Assembly: GCF_001971725.1 (NCBI RefSeq)
Contig: NZ_CP019388.1
Coordinates: 2,622,501 to 2,686,500, forward strand
Length of the DNA: 64,000 bases
Direction of reading: 5' to 3'
Origin: Winogradskyella sp. J14-2
Lineage (GTDB): Bacteria; Bacteroidota; Bacteroidia; Flavobacteriales; Flavobacteriaceae
Below are positions 18,842-28,800 of this stretch, in pieces (position 1 is the first letter of the stretch; every line of letters starts with the position of its first letter). A model generated the notes under the pieces. The model was not told the origin of the DNA and made no database searches. It saw nothing but the letters and a program-made list of their open reading frames with translations. The translations under genes and the position numbers were made by a program.

Positions 18842-20071
18842 ATGAAGAAATTTGCAATAAACCTTATCACTTTATTAACAATAAACCTTGTTTTAGCGCA
18901 AGAAACTATAACATTTCCAGACCAGTCTTCTGTAATTACAACTGGAGTTCCATTTATGCTTATAGCCCCAGATGCAAGGTCTGCATCAATGGGAGATATG
19001 GGTGTTGCAACTTCCGTAGACGGATTTTCTCAACAGTGGAATCCTGCAAAATATGTATTTTCAGAAGCAAAATCAGGAGTAAGTCTAAGCTATACGCCTT
19101 ATTTAAGTAGATTGGTAAATGATATCTCAATAAGCTACGTCACCTATTTTAACAGACTAAATGAGTTTAGCGCAGTTTCAGCAAGTTTCAAATATTTTAG
19201 CTTGGGTGAAATTCTGTTAACCCAAGGCGAAAATGACCCTGGCGTTAATGTAAAACCAAACGAACTCACAGCAGATGTAGCATACACACTTAGACTAGCC
19301 GACCAATTTTCTATGGCTGTAGCTGTGCGTTATATGAGGTCAGATTTAAGAATAGATCAGGTAGATCCAAATGCCGATGCAGCAAGTACATTTGGGGCAG
19401 ACATTACAGGATATTATCAAAGTGAAGAAGAAGCCTATAATGATTTTAACGGTCGTTGGAGAGCTGGTTTTGCGATTCAAAATTTAGGACCAAAGTTTAA
19501 GTACGATGATGGTGGCAGAGAAAATTTTCAACCTACAAACTTAAGATTAGGCGCAGGTTTTGATTTTATTTTTGACGAATACAGTAAATTAGGTATAACG
19601 GCTGAGGTGTCTAAATTATTAGTTCCAACACCACCAAAATTTGGTTTTGTAGATACCAATGGTGACGGAGAGCAAACAGATGACGATCCTAGTACTCCAA
19701 ATATTGACGAAAGCGAACCAACAATAATAACGCAAGGGCAAGATAATGATGTCAGTTTTTTAAACGGAATTTTTCAATCTTTCGGAGATGCGCCAGGAGG
19801 TTTTAGTGAGGAGCTTAGAGAGTTTACATGGGCTTTAGGTGCAGAATACACCTACCAAGAAAACTTTGCCTTTAGAGCAGGTTACTTTAACGAAGCAGAA
19901 GATAAGGGAGCACGTAAGTTTTTTGCTATTGGAGCTGGTTTTAAATACACAACCATTAATTTGGATTTATCATATTTGTTTTCAGCATCAAGAGTGCAAA
20001 GTCCATTAGAAAATACATTGCGATTTTCACTGACATTTAATTTTGGTGATGGAGAGTATAATGAATATTAA
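18842..20071 (+). CDS. porV: Type IX secretion system outer-membrane protein PorV (LptO)
   Basis: A 409-residue outer-membrane beta-barrel of the FadL-like PorV family. PorV binds cargo emerging from the Sov translocon and carries it to PorU. The signal peptide is KKFAINLITLLTINLVLAQ. The N-terminal signature GVPFMLIAPDARSASMGDMGVATSVDGFSQQWNPAKY (residues 35-70, here in pieces) is typical, and the C-terminus alternates like a barrel strand and ends in hydrophobic and aromatic residues (NTLRFSLTFNFGDGEY). An acidic loop near 275-305 (DGEQTDDDPSTPNIDESEP) is probably extracellular. It follows porU by 64 bases and ends at a clear terminator. Confidence 0.96.
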   Translation: MKKFAINLITLLTINLVLAQETITFPDQSSVITTGVPFMLIAPDARSASMGDMGVATSVDGFSQQWNPAKYVFSEAKSGVSLSYTPYLSRLVNDISISYVTYFNRLNEFSAVSASFKYFSLGEILLTQGENDPGVNVKPNELTADVAYTLRLADQFSMAVAVRYMRSDLRIDQVDPNADAASTFGADITGYYQSEEEAYNDFNGRWRAGFAIQNLGPKFKYDDGGRENFQPTNLRLGAGFDFIFDEYSKLGITAEVSKLLVPTPPKFGFVDTNGDGEQTDDDPSTPNIDESEPTIITQGQDNDVSFLNGIFQSFGDAPGGFSEELREFTWALGAEYTYQENFAFRAGYFNEAEDKGARKFFAIGAGFKYTTINLDLSYLFSASRVQSPLENTLRFSLTFNFGDGEYNEY

Positions 20072-20094
20072 AACGACATAAATAAAAAAGTTTC

Positions 20095-20127
20095 AAAAAA
20101 CTATTGTCTAAAAGCAATAGTTTTTTT
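20095..20127 (+). terminator. Terminator downstream of porV
   Basis: AAAAAACTATTG and CAATAGTTTTTT form a 12-bp stem around an 8-base loop, followed by T residues. It ends just before the cytidine deaminase start. This also shows that a TTG at 20126 cannot be the cdd start. Confidence 0.82.
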
Positions 20128-20146
20128 GTCTAAAAAAGGTTCGAGT

Positions 20147-20629
20147 ATGAAGGAAGTTAAAATTGAATCCACGTTTAAAGTTTACGAAACCTTAAGTGAG
20201 CTTCCTGATGATATACAACAATTAATGAAGTCTGCCATAAATGCTAGAAAAAAAGCATATGCACCCTACTCAAAATTTAAAGTAGGAGCTGCAATTCTCT
20301 TAGATAACAACCAAGTTGTTAGTGGAAGTAACCAAGAAAATGCATCATACCCTTCTGGTTTGTGCGCAGAGCGTACTGCCATTTTTTATGCAGGTGCAAA
20401 ATATCCTAATGCTAAGGTTTTAAAAATAGCAATAACAGCATCATCTCAAAATCAAGTAACAGATACACCAATTCCGCCCTGTGGTGCCTGCAGGCAATCC
20501 ATTTCAGAATACGAAATAAAGCAAGATCAGCCCATTGAGATTTACTTCATGGGAGCCATGGGCAAAGTTGTAAAATCAAACTCTTTAGCAAATTTATTAC
20601 CACTTAGTTTCGATAGAAGTTTTCTATAA
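20147..20629 (+). CDS. cdd: Cytidine deaminase
   Basis: A 160-residue zinc enzyme of pyrimidine salvage that deaminates cytidine and deoxycytidine to uridine and deoxyuridine. Zn ligands and the proton shuttle are visible in LCAERTAIFYAG (Cys-Ala-Glu) and PPCGACRQSISE. The entry motif ARKKAYAPYSKFKVGAA is near residues 34-50. I use the ATG at 20147 (MKEVKIES) because the longer frame from TTG 20126 starts in the T-tract of the porV terminator. Homotetrameric type by length. pdhA follows 91 bases later with its own promoter. Confidence 0.93.
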   Translation: MKEVKIESTFKVYETLSELPDDIQQLMKSAINARKKAYAPYSKFKVGAAILLDNNQVVSGSNQENASYPSGLCAERTAIFYAGAKYPNAKVLKIAITASSQNQVTDTPIPPCGACRQSISEYEIKQDQPIEIYFMGAMGKVVKSNSLANLLPLSFDRSFL

Positions 20630-20660
20630 CGTTTTCGTTACAAATTTTACAATTTTGAGC

Positions 20661-20691
20661 TTTTTGGTTACTAACTAATGTGTTATTTTTG
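20661..20691 (+). promoter_or_regulatory. Predicted promoter of pdhA-pdhC
   Basis: A -33 element TTTTTG (20661-20666) is separated by 17 bases from a -7 element TATTTTTG (20684-20691), an excellent Bacteroidota promoter. Transcription should start near 20698, giving a leader of about 23 bases before the pdhA ATG. Confidence 0.75.
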
Positions 20692-20720
20692 TTATTCGGA
20701 TAAATAGAACGAATCAAAAA

Positions 20721-21719
20721 ATGCAAAAAATCACCAAAGAAGTTTACCTTAAGTGGTACGAGGATATGTTGTTTTGGCGAAAGTTTGAGGATAAACTTGC
20801 CGCAGTATATATTCAACAAAAAGTAAGAGGATTTCTCCACTTATATAATGGTCAAGAAGCTGTTTTAGCAGGAGCTTTGCATGCCATGGACCTAACCAAG
20901 GATAAAATGATTACAGCTTACCGTAACCACGTACAGCCTATTGGTATGGGTGTAGATCCTAAACGTGTTATGGCAGAGTTATACGGTAAAGCAACAGGAA
21001 CCTCTCAAGGATTAGGCGGTTCTATGCACATATTCTCTAAAGAACACAGATTTTATGGTGGTCATGGTATTGTAGGAGGTCAAATTCCACTTGGAGCTGG
21101 TATAGCATTTGGTGATAAATATCATGGTAGCGATGCTGTAACTTTATGTTGTTTTGGTGATGGTGCTGCAAGACAAGGCTCGTTGCACGAAACGTTTAAT
21201 CTTGCAATGCTTTGGAATTTGCCAGTAGTATTTGTTTGCGAGAATAATGGTTACGCTATGGGAACCTCAGTAGAACGTTCTGCAAACCATACAGATATCT
21301 GGAAACTAGGTTTAGGGTACGAAATGCCGTCAGGACCAGTGGATGGTATGAATCCTGTGAAAGTAGCCGAAGCATTTGACGAAGCTATACAGCGCGCAAG
21401 AAAAGGAGGTGGGCCTTCGTTTTTAGAGGTTAAAACTTATAGGTACAGAGGACATTCAATGTCAGACGCTCAGCACTATAGAACAAAGGATGAAGTTGAA
21501 GAATACAAAAAAATAGATCCAATAACTCAGGTAAAAGAGGTTATTTTAGAAAATAATTACGCAACTGAAGACGAGATTAAAGCTATTGATAAACGTGTTA
21601 AAAAACATGTTTCTGAATGTGAGAAGTTTGCAGAAGAATCTCCTTACCCAGAAAAGAGTGTGATGTACGATTCTGTATATGAGCAAGAAGATTACCCATT
21701 TATACAACACAAATTATAA
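20721..21719 (+). CDS. pdhA: Pyruvate dehydrogenase E1 component, alpha subunit
   Basis: A 332-residue thiamine-diphosphate enzyme subunit that decarboxylates pyruvate and, with E1 beta, transfers the acetyl group to lipoyl-E2. The TPP-binding motif starting GDGAARQGSLHE and ending CENN (about residues 150-178) is intact. The phosphorylation-loop-like RYRGHSMSDAQHYR is also present. GGSMHIFSKEHRFYGGHGIVGGQIPLG is the conserved substrate-channel region, given here as a landmark near residues 100-126. Length matches bacterial E1 alpha. pdhC follows after 3 bases; no E1 beta gene is here, and flavobacteria commonly keep pdhB elsewhere. Confidence 0.95.
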   Translation: MQKITKEVYLKWYEDMLFWRKFEDKLAAVYIQQKVRGFLHLYNGQEAVLAGALHAMDLTKDKMITAYRNHVQPIGMGVDPKRVMAELYGKATGTSQGLGGSMHIFSKEHRFYGGHGIVGGQIPLGAGIAFGDKYHGSDAVTLCCFGDGAARQGSLHETFNLAMLWNLPVVFVCENNGYAMGTSVERSANHTDIWKLGLGYEMPSGPVDGMNPVKVAEAFDEAIQRARKGGGPSFLEVKTYRYRGHSMSDAQHYRTKDEVEEYKKIDPITQVKEVILENNYATEDEIKAIDKRVKKHVSECEKFAEESPYPEKSVMYDSVYEQEDYPFIQHKL

Positions 21720-21722
21720 GCT

Positions 21723-23357
21723 ATGGCAGAAGTTATAAATATGCCGCGTTTAAGCGATACAATGGAAGAAGGAACTGTTGCCACTTGGTTAAAGAAAGTT
21801 GGTGACAAGGTTGAAGAAGGAGATATTTTAGCTGAGATTGAAACCGACAAGGCTACAATGGAGTTTGAGTCTTTTAACGAAGGTACGTTGCTTCATATTG
21901 GAATTCAAGAAGGCGAAACAGCCAAAGTAGATGCGCTTTTAGCGATTATTGGTGAAGAAGGAGAGGACATTTCAGAATTATTAAATGGAAGCATTTCATC
22001 AGAAGAAGAAACCAAGTCAGAAGAAGAAACCAAGTCTGAAGATAAAAAAGAAGATACAACAGAAGCTGAAAATTCAGACAAATTACCAGAAGGAGTTACT
22101 GTTGTAACTATGCCTCGTTTAAGTGATACAATGGAAGAAGGAACCGTGGCTACATGGTTAAAGAAAGTTGGTGATGAGGTAGAAGAAGGTGATATCCTTG
22201 CTGAAATTGAAACAGATAAAGCTACGATGGAGTTTGAATCTTTTCAGTCAGGTACTTTACTGCATATTGGCTTAGAAGAAGGTGAATCTGCAAAAGTAGA
22301 TGCATTACTAGCTATTATTGGTCCTTCAGGAACTGATGTATCTGGTATTGCAAAAAACTTTAAAGCTGGTGGTTCAGAATCTAAATCAGAGCCGAAGACA
22401 GAAAGTAAAGCAGCTCCAAAAGAAGACAAGAAAGAAGAGTCTAAGAAAGAAGAAGTGAGGTCAACACCTACGAGTGCATCAACAACAACTACTTCTTCAT
22501 CAGATGGAAGAATTTTTGCCTCACCTTTGGCCAAAAAAATGGCTGAAGAAAAAGGCATTAACCTGTCTCAGGTAAAAGGCTCAGGCGAAAACGGTAGAAT
22601 TGTAAAACGCGATATAGAAAACTTTACACCATCACAAACATCGGCATCCGTTGGTAAATTTGTCCCGACTGGTACAGAAGATTTTGATGAAGTACCAAAC
22701 TCCAGTATGCGTAAAGCGATTGCTAAGAATTTAGCCAAATCCAAATTTACTGCACCACACTATTATTTAAATGTGGAGTTTGATATGGAAAATGCTATTG
22801 CATTTAGAGCTCAGTACAATTCTTTACCCGATACAAAAATATCATACAATGATATGATAGTTAAAGCCTGTGCATTGGCATTAAAGCAACATCCACAAGT
22901 TAATTCTCAATGGTTTGATGATAAGATGAGGTTAAATAACCATGTGCATATTGGTGTGGCTGTTGCTGTACCAGATGGCTTGGTGGTTCCTGTTGTAAAG
23001 TTTGCAAACGAGCAAAGCTTAACTCAGATTGGCGCTGCTGTAAAAGAATACGCAGGTAAAGCGAGGAACAAGAAGCTAACCTTAGACGAGATGGAAGGTA
23101 GTACATTTACTATTTCTAACTTAGGTATGTTTGGTATTGAAAGTTTTACATCGATTATCAATCAACCTAATTCGGCAATTTTATCTGTTGGTGCAATTGT
23201 ATCAAAACCAGTTGTTAAAAACGGGCAGGTTGTTCCTGGCAATACTATGAAGTTAACTATGGCATGCGATCATAGAACCGTAGATGGTGCAACCGGTGCG
23301 CAATTCCTTCAAACACTAAAAGGATATATTGAAAATCCGGTGACGATGTTAGTATAA
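21723..23357 (+). CDS. pdhC: Pyruvate dehydrogenase E2, dihydrolipoamide acetyltransferase
   Basis: A 544-residue core subunit that moves the acetyl group from lipoyl to CoA. Two tandem lipoyl domains are visible at about residues 1-80 and 127-207; each has the lipoyl-lysine motif ETDKATMEFES. Nearly identical lengths of DNA encode the two, suggesting a duplication. Glu/Lys-rich linkers follow each. The peripheral E1/E3-binding domain (ASPLAKKMAEEKGINL, GSGENGRIVKRDIE) is near 258-295. The C-terminal catalytic domain ends with ACDHRTVDGATGAQFLQTL, containing the catalytic His and Asp. It follows pdhA by 3 bases and ends before a terminator at 23449-23476. Confidence 0.95.
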   Translation: MAEVINMPRLSDTMEEGTVATWLKKVGDKVEEGDILAEIETDKATMEFESFNEGTLLHIGIQEGETAKVDALLAIIGEEGEDISELLNGSISSEEETKSEEETKSEDKKEDTTEAENSDKLPEGVTVVTMPRLSDTMEEGTVATWLKKVGDEVEEGDILAEIETDKATMEFESFQSGTLLHIGLEEGESAKVDALLAIIGPSGTDVSGIAKNFKAGGSESKSEPKTESKAAPKEDKKEESKKEEVRSTPTSASTTTTSSSDGRIFASPLAKKMAEEKGINLSQVKGSGENGRIVKRDIENFTPSQTSASVGKFVPTGTEDFDEVPNSSMRKAIAKNLAKSKFTAPHYYLNVEFDMENAIAFRAQYNSLPDTKISYNDMIVKACALALKQHPQVNSQWFDDKMRLNNHVHIGVAVAVPDGLVVPVVKFANEQSLTQIGAAVKEYAGKARNKKLTLDEMEGSTFTISNLGMFGIESFTSIINQPNSAILSVGAIVSKPVVKNGQVVPGNTMKLTMACDHRTVDGATGAQFLQTLKGYIENPVTMLV

Positions 23358-23448
23358 TAAGTCTGCTTTTTTTTCTGAAATATCACATTGTGCGGAGTGC
23401 AATGTACAAAGTTGTAGCGTTGTTTCAGAAGCTCATTATAATTTTAAG

Positions 23449-23480
23449 ACCTGATTTGGCATGTTTCAAATCAGGTTTTT
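23449..23480 (+). terminator. Terminator downstream of pdhC
   Basis: ACCTGATTTG (23449-23458) and CAAATCAGGT (23467-23476) form a perfect 10-bp stem with an 8-base loop, followed by a run of T. Confidence 0.85.
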
Positions 23481-23509
23481 TTATCTTTAAACTCTAATCA
23501 AAAATTAAT

Positions 23510-24478
23510 ATGAAATATATATGGTCTGCACTTAGCCTGTTGCTTTTAATGGCTTGCGGTACAAAACAAAATGGCTCTAGAGGCAAAGAGAATATTTCAG
23601 AAAAAATTACCATTACAGCCCAAGATGTTAAAATGAGTATGGATTATATGGCTTCAGATGAGCTAGGAGGTAGAGCAACAGGAAGTGAAGGTATAGAAAA
23701 AGCTGCTGTCTATATTGAAAACTACTTTAAAAAGAATGGCATAAAGCCCTATTTTGAAACCTATAGAGATAGTTTCAAAATAGGTGAAATTGATGGTTAT
23801 AATGTAGTTGGAATGATTGAAGGAACAGATGATACACTCAAAAATGAATTCATAATTCTTGGTGGTCACTACGATCATATAGGAAAAGGAAAAACAGTAG
23901 AAGGAGACAGTATTGCCAATGGCGCCAATGACGATGCCTCTGGTACCATAGCAGCTATGGAGTTTGGTAGATATTTTTCAAAATCTAAAAGTAATAAACG
24001 CAGTATACTTATTACGCTATATGACGCTGAAGAAATGGGTCTAAAGGGTTCAGCGCACTTAGCAGCTAGACTTAAAGAAGCTGGTTTAAATGTCTATACC
24101 ATGCTAAACTTTGAAATGATTGGTGTGCCAAGGGCAGAGGATAAGTCATTAGCTTATATGAGTGGCTATAACCGTTCTAATTTAGCACCAACACTAAATA
24201 AGTATGCAGGTGAAGAGATCGTTGGTTTTTTTCCAAAGGCTAAAGAATTTCAATTGTTTTACAGATCGGATAATTTTCCGTTTTTTAAAGAATTAAATGT
24301 TCCTGCACATGCCATTTCTACATTCGATTTTACAAATTTTGAGTATTATCATCATGTAGATGACGAAGCTGATAAAATGGACTATGATCACATGGCAAAC
24401 TTTATTAATAAAATGATACCTGCTTTAAAAGGTATGATGAATTCCTCCACAAAAGAAGTCGTATTAAATGAAGAGTAA
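23510..24478 (+). CDS. M28 family zinc peptidase, lipoprotein
   Basis: A 322-residue exported aminopeptidase-like protein. The signal peptide ends in a lipobox LLLMACG with Cys16, so it is membrane-anchored. Zn ligands of the M28 fold can be followed in order: GGHYDHIG (His), GANDDASGT (Asp bridging), DAEEMGLKGS (Glu-Glu), and a late HVDDEADKMD (His). M28 enzymes usually remove N-terminal residues from peptides; the exact specificity cannot be told. Its last 11 bases overlap the next gene, an SDR, so the two are translated from one transcript. Confidence 0.9.
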   Translation: MKYIWSALSLLLLMACGTKQNGSRGKENISEKITITAQDVKMSMDYMASDELGGRATGSEGIEKAAVYIENYFKKNGIKPYFETYRDSFKIGEIDGYNVVGMIEGTDDTLKNEFIILGGHYDHIGKGKTVEGDSIANGANDDASGTIAAMEFGRYFSKSKSNKRSILITLYDAEEMGLKGSAHLAARLKEAGLNVYTMLNFEMIGVPRAEDKSLAYMSGYNRSNLAPTLNKYAGEEIVGFFPKAKEFQLFYRSDNFPFFKELNVPAHAISTFDFTNFEYYHHVDDEADKMDYDHMANFINKMIPALKGMMNSSTKEVVLNEE

Positions 24479-25154
24479 GAATATTATTATAACAGGAACG
24501 AGTAGAGGTATAGGTTTTGAGTTAGTACATCTTTTTGCCAGCCAAGGACACAATGTATTGGCACTATCAAGAAACGCCCAACCGGTTAATAACTTGCATT
24601 TTGAAAATATAACCTCTTTTGCTTTTGATTTGTGCAGAGATGAAGATTACAATAAAGTCGAAGATTTTATTGGCAATGAGTGGAAACATGTAGATATTCT
24701 TATTAATAATGCTGGTATGTTGCTAAATAAGCCTTTTGCAGAAACCACATTTCAAGATTTTGAAAACGTATATAGAACAAATGTTTTTGGAGTATCAGAA
24801 ATGACCAGAATAGTCCTTCCTTTTATGAAACAAGATGGACATGTAGTCACTATCAGTAGCATGGGAGGCATACAAGGGAGTATGAAGTTCCCTGGACTTT
24901 CCGCTTACAGTTCCAGCAAAGGAGCGGTAATCACATTAACAGAGTTGCTCGCTGAAGAATATAAAGAAACAGGACCGCAATTTAATGTTTTAGCTCTGGG
25001 TGCTGTACAAACAGAGATGTTAAAAGAAGCTTTTCCAGATTATCAGGCACCAACAACTGCTATGGAAATGGCAGAATATATTTTTAACTTTTCGCTTAGC
25101 GGAAATAAATACTATAACGGCAAAGTACTGCAAGTTTCTAATTCTACACCTTAG
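24468..25154 (+). CDS. SDR family NAD(P)-dependent oxidoreductase
   Basis: A 228-residue Rossmann-fold short-chain dehydrogenase/reductase. The cofactor motif TGTSRGIGFE is at residues 8-17. NNAGML is near 81, the active-site Ser is in TISSMGG, and the catalytic YSSSK is near 146-150. Family members oxidise or reduce alcohols, ketones or sugars; the substrate is unknown. The start overlaps the M28 peptidase gene by 11 bases, and the stop is followed after one base by the HAD phosphatase gene, so M28, SDR and HAD form a tight operon. Confidence 0.9.
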   Translation: MKSKNIIITGTSRGIGFELVHLFASQGHNVLALSRNAQPVNNLHFENITSFAFDLCRDEDYNKVEDFIGNEWKHVDILINNAGMLLNKPFAETTFQDFENVYRTNVFGVSEMTRIVLPFMKQDGHVVTISSMGGIQGSMKFPGLSAYSSSKGAVITLTELLAEEYKETGPQFNVLALGAVQTEMLKEAFPDYQAPTTAMEMAEYIFNFSLSGNKYYNGKVLQVSNSTP

Positions 25155-25155
25155 T

Positions 25156-25800
25156 ATGTCTAAATACAAATGCATTATTTTTGATTGTGATGGTGTTTTA
25201 GTAGATAGTGAGCCTATAAGCAATCAAGTTATGGTGGATTTGGTAAATGCGCTTGGAGCAAATATAGATTTAGATTATGCATATCGGCATTTTAAAGGTA
25301 ATAGTTTCAATGAGTGTGCAAATAAAATTTCAAAACTAATTACGCAAAAACTACCAATTGATTTTGAAGAGCAATACCGAAAAGAATCTTACCAGAGATT
25401 TCAAAAAGAGATTAAGCCTATTGATGGTGTAAAAGATATTCTTCAAGATTTAAAAATTCCGTTTTGTGTAGCTTCTAGTGGTCCGGTAAAAAAAATAAAA
25501 CTCAATTTAGAACTTACAGGTCTATCATCTTTTTTTCAGGATAAAACGATATTTAGTTGTTATACTATTAAAAAGTGGAAGCCAGACCCATCTGTATTCT
25601 TATGGGCCGCGTAAACTATGGGGTTTAGAAATAAGGAATGCTTAGTTATAGAAGATAGTTTAATAGGAATTGAAGCAGCGATAAGCGGAGGTTTTGATGT
25701 TTTTGGATTTACGGCCCACGACTATAGTGGTGAATTGCATAAAAAAGCGACAAAAACCTTTTTAGACATGAAAAATCTAAAAGAATTGTTAAAATTATAA
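25156..25800 (+). pseudogene. HAD-IA phosphatase gene interrupted by an in-frame TAA
   Basis: The same reading frame runs from 25156 to 25800 (214 codons) and is broken only by TAA at 25612-25614 (codon 153). Motif I FDCDGVLVDSEP (nucleophile Asp), motif II VASSGP and motif III KKWKPDPSVF (Lys) lie before the stop. Motif IV VIEDSLIGIEAA, with the metal-binding Asp, lies after it. Family members read AAKTMGF or similar where this gene has AA-stop-TMGF, so a single base change (AAA or GAA to TAA) explains the break. The truncated 152-residue product would lack motif IV and should be inactive as a beta-phosphoglucomutase-like or sugar-phosphate phosphatase. A sequencing error is the main alternative. 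The second part alone (from ATG 25618) is too small to be a HAD enzyme. Confidence 0.82.
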
Positions 25801-25827
25801 CGTATTTTCTATATTTAGAAAAAACTT

Positions 25828-28800
25828 ATGGTTATAAATTTACACAACTATAAGCCCCTTTTTCTTGTTCTTCTTATTAATAGCTACATGGGAGCTCAAA
25901 ACTTTGAGCGCGTTGAAACCGTTGTTGGTTTACAAAACTTAGCTCATAACAATGGAGTGGCTGTAGCAGATTATGATGGTGATAACGATCTAGACATTTT
26001 TGTCGTAGCTAACGCTGTTGAAAATCCTGATGACATTACTAGTTACAGTCGTCTGTACCAAAATAATAATGATGGTTCTTTTACAGATGTTACCGAAGCA
26101 TCTGGTCTGGTTGAATTGCTAACAGCAGAAGAAGATGTTCAGCTAACTCTAGCGCAACAAGGCTATAAGTTTAGCGCATCTTGGGGAGACTATAATAATG
26201 ATGGTTTTCCAGATTTATTTCTAACATATTCCTTAAAAGTTCAATTATGGAGAAATCTCGGCAATGGAACATTTGCAAACGTAACTGAAATCTCTGGATT
26301 TAGTACAACTAACGATTGTTTAAACATTAGTGCTACTTGGTTAGATTATAATAATGACGGTTTATTAGATATCTACATCACTGATTGGAGTGGGTGCGAT
26401 TCTAATTCAATGTACAGAAATAATGGCAATAGTACTTTTACAGATGTAACGGCAGAATTAGGACTTACAGAAGTTGAATCAAATTACAGCTATACACCAT
26501 TTCCTTTTGATGTAAATAACGATGGCTGGATGGATCTAATAGTTACAAACGATTTAGAAGATCCAAATTATTTATACATCAATCAGAATGGCATTTCGTT
26601 TACAGAAGAGGCAGCAACCTATGGATTAGATAATATGATAGATGATATGGGTCTAGCTGTAGGAGATTTTGATAATGATGGTGATTTTGATTTTTTTCAT
26701 ACTGGAATTGACGAAAATGTTCTTTTGCAAAATAATGGATCAAACAATTTTACTAATACTTCTGCCTCTTATGGAATTTCAGGAACAGGCTGGGCTTGGG
26801 GAGCACGATTTTCAGACTTTGATTTAGATGGTGATGAAGATTTATTTATTGTTAACGGTTACGATTTTGAAGCCAGAGGGCCAGAACAAAATGTATATTA
26901 CAGAAATCTTCATAGTCAAGGACAGCCGATTTTTGAAGATGTTTCTGTAGAATTAGGTGTAAATGATAATACAGAAAGTGTAGAGATTCTAGATTTTGAT
27001 TATGATAATGATGGTGATATAGATGTGTTAATTACCAATGGTAATGGTTCTGCAATTTTTTATGAAAACAAACTTCTTAATTTTGATGACACCGAGACAA
27101 CTTCAAATTGGTTTAAAGTTCATTTACAAGGTACCACATCTAATAGAAACGCAATAGGCACAACTTTAACAATAACAACAACCAACGGAACACAAAAACG
27201 TTACTACACAGGAGTTGGTTTTTTAGGTCAAAGTCTTCAAGCAGTACATTTTGGGTTAGATGACGCAACGGAAGTTCTAACTTTAGAAGTAAAATGGCCT
27301 TCAGGATTAGTTGAGAATTATTCAAACATATCTTCAAACACTACAATAAAGTTAACCGAAGGAACTGGTCTAGAAATTCTAAATATAGAACCAAGCCAAA
27401 AAATTTATGGTTGTACAGACCCAACATCCTGTAATTATAATCCAGATGCTACGTTATACGATGACTCTTGTGTGTATCTACCTTCTCAAAATATTGTAGG
27501 AAGTACGAGTTCCTCTTTTTTAAGAACAGAGATTTACACCTATAATATTGCCGCAGGTTCAACAGCAAATTGGTTAGTCTCAGGTGGTGAATTAGTAAGT
27601 GGGCAAGGCTCAAATTCAATTACCGTAAGATGGCATTTAGAAGAATCAGGAAGAGTAGCTATTACTGAAACGGATGACCAATGTTCTAGTCAAGAGGTGT
27701 CAATAGACATTGAGTTAGGTGTAGATAATCTTCCAGAAAACATTTCGATTGCAAGACTATGGAATGAAGCTTTACTTGAAGCTATTAGAGACGATTTTGC
27801 AAGACCGACAGTACACGCAAGAAACTTGTTTCACACCAGTGTTGCAATGTACGATACTTGGGCAATATATGATGATACAGCAACACCTTATTTAATTGGA
27901 AATACAGTCAACGACTTTACTACAGTATTAGAAGAATTCTCAACAAATGAAGATTTAAACACTTCTGTAAATAAGACGATTAGCTATGCTATGTACCGTT
28001 TGTTGACGCATCGATTTCAAAATTCTCCAGGATTAGAAGAAACTCAAGCAAGATTTGATTTACTGATGGAAAAATTAGGTTACGATGTTAATAATACCTC
28101 TTTACTGTACGAGGATGGTGATGCTGCGGCTCTAGGTAATTTCATTGCTCAGTCTATTATAGATTATGGACTACAAGATGGATCGAGAGAAGCAACAGGT
28201 TATGACAACGCCTATTATGAGCCAGCAAATCAGGCTTATGCATTAGATGATAATAATAATCCACCAATTCAAGATCCTAATCGTTGGCAACCTCTTGGTT
28301 TAGATTCATTCATCGATCAAGGAGGAAATATTATAGATAGTAATGTACCACCATTTCTAAGTCCTGAGTGGGGAAATGTTTATAGTTTTTCTCTCAAAGA
28401 AGAAGACAAAGTTACTTACCAACGCGACGGAAATAATTATCATGTATTTCATGATCCTTCTGATCCTCCATACCTTAGTTTAACCGAAGAGAATGCTGCA
28501 AGCGATGCTTATAAATGGGGATTTTCTATGGTGTCTGTATGGCAGTCACATTTAGACCAAACAGATGGAGTTATGTGGGATATTTCTCCGAATTCTATAG
28601 GTAATGTTGACATAAGTACCTTTCCAACAAATTATGCAGACTATCCTGCTTTTTATGACTTTTTTAATGGCGGTACAAACAGTAATGGGCATGCAATTAA
28701 TCCTGTAACAGGTAATCCATATGAAGTAAATATGGTACCTAGAGGAGATTATTCAAGAGTTTTAGCTGAGTTTTGGGCAGATGGCCCAGACTCTGAGACT

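Noticed and set aside
20126..20146. TTG start for cdd
   Set aside because: It lies in the T-tract of the porV terminator; ATG 20147 gives the normal N-terminus.
25618..25800. A separate 60-residue gene after the HAD stop codon
   Set aside because: It is in the same frame as the upstream part and carries HAD motif IV, so it is the tail of the interrupted gene.
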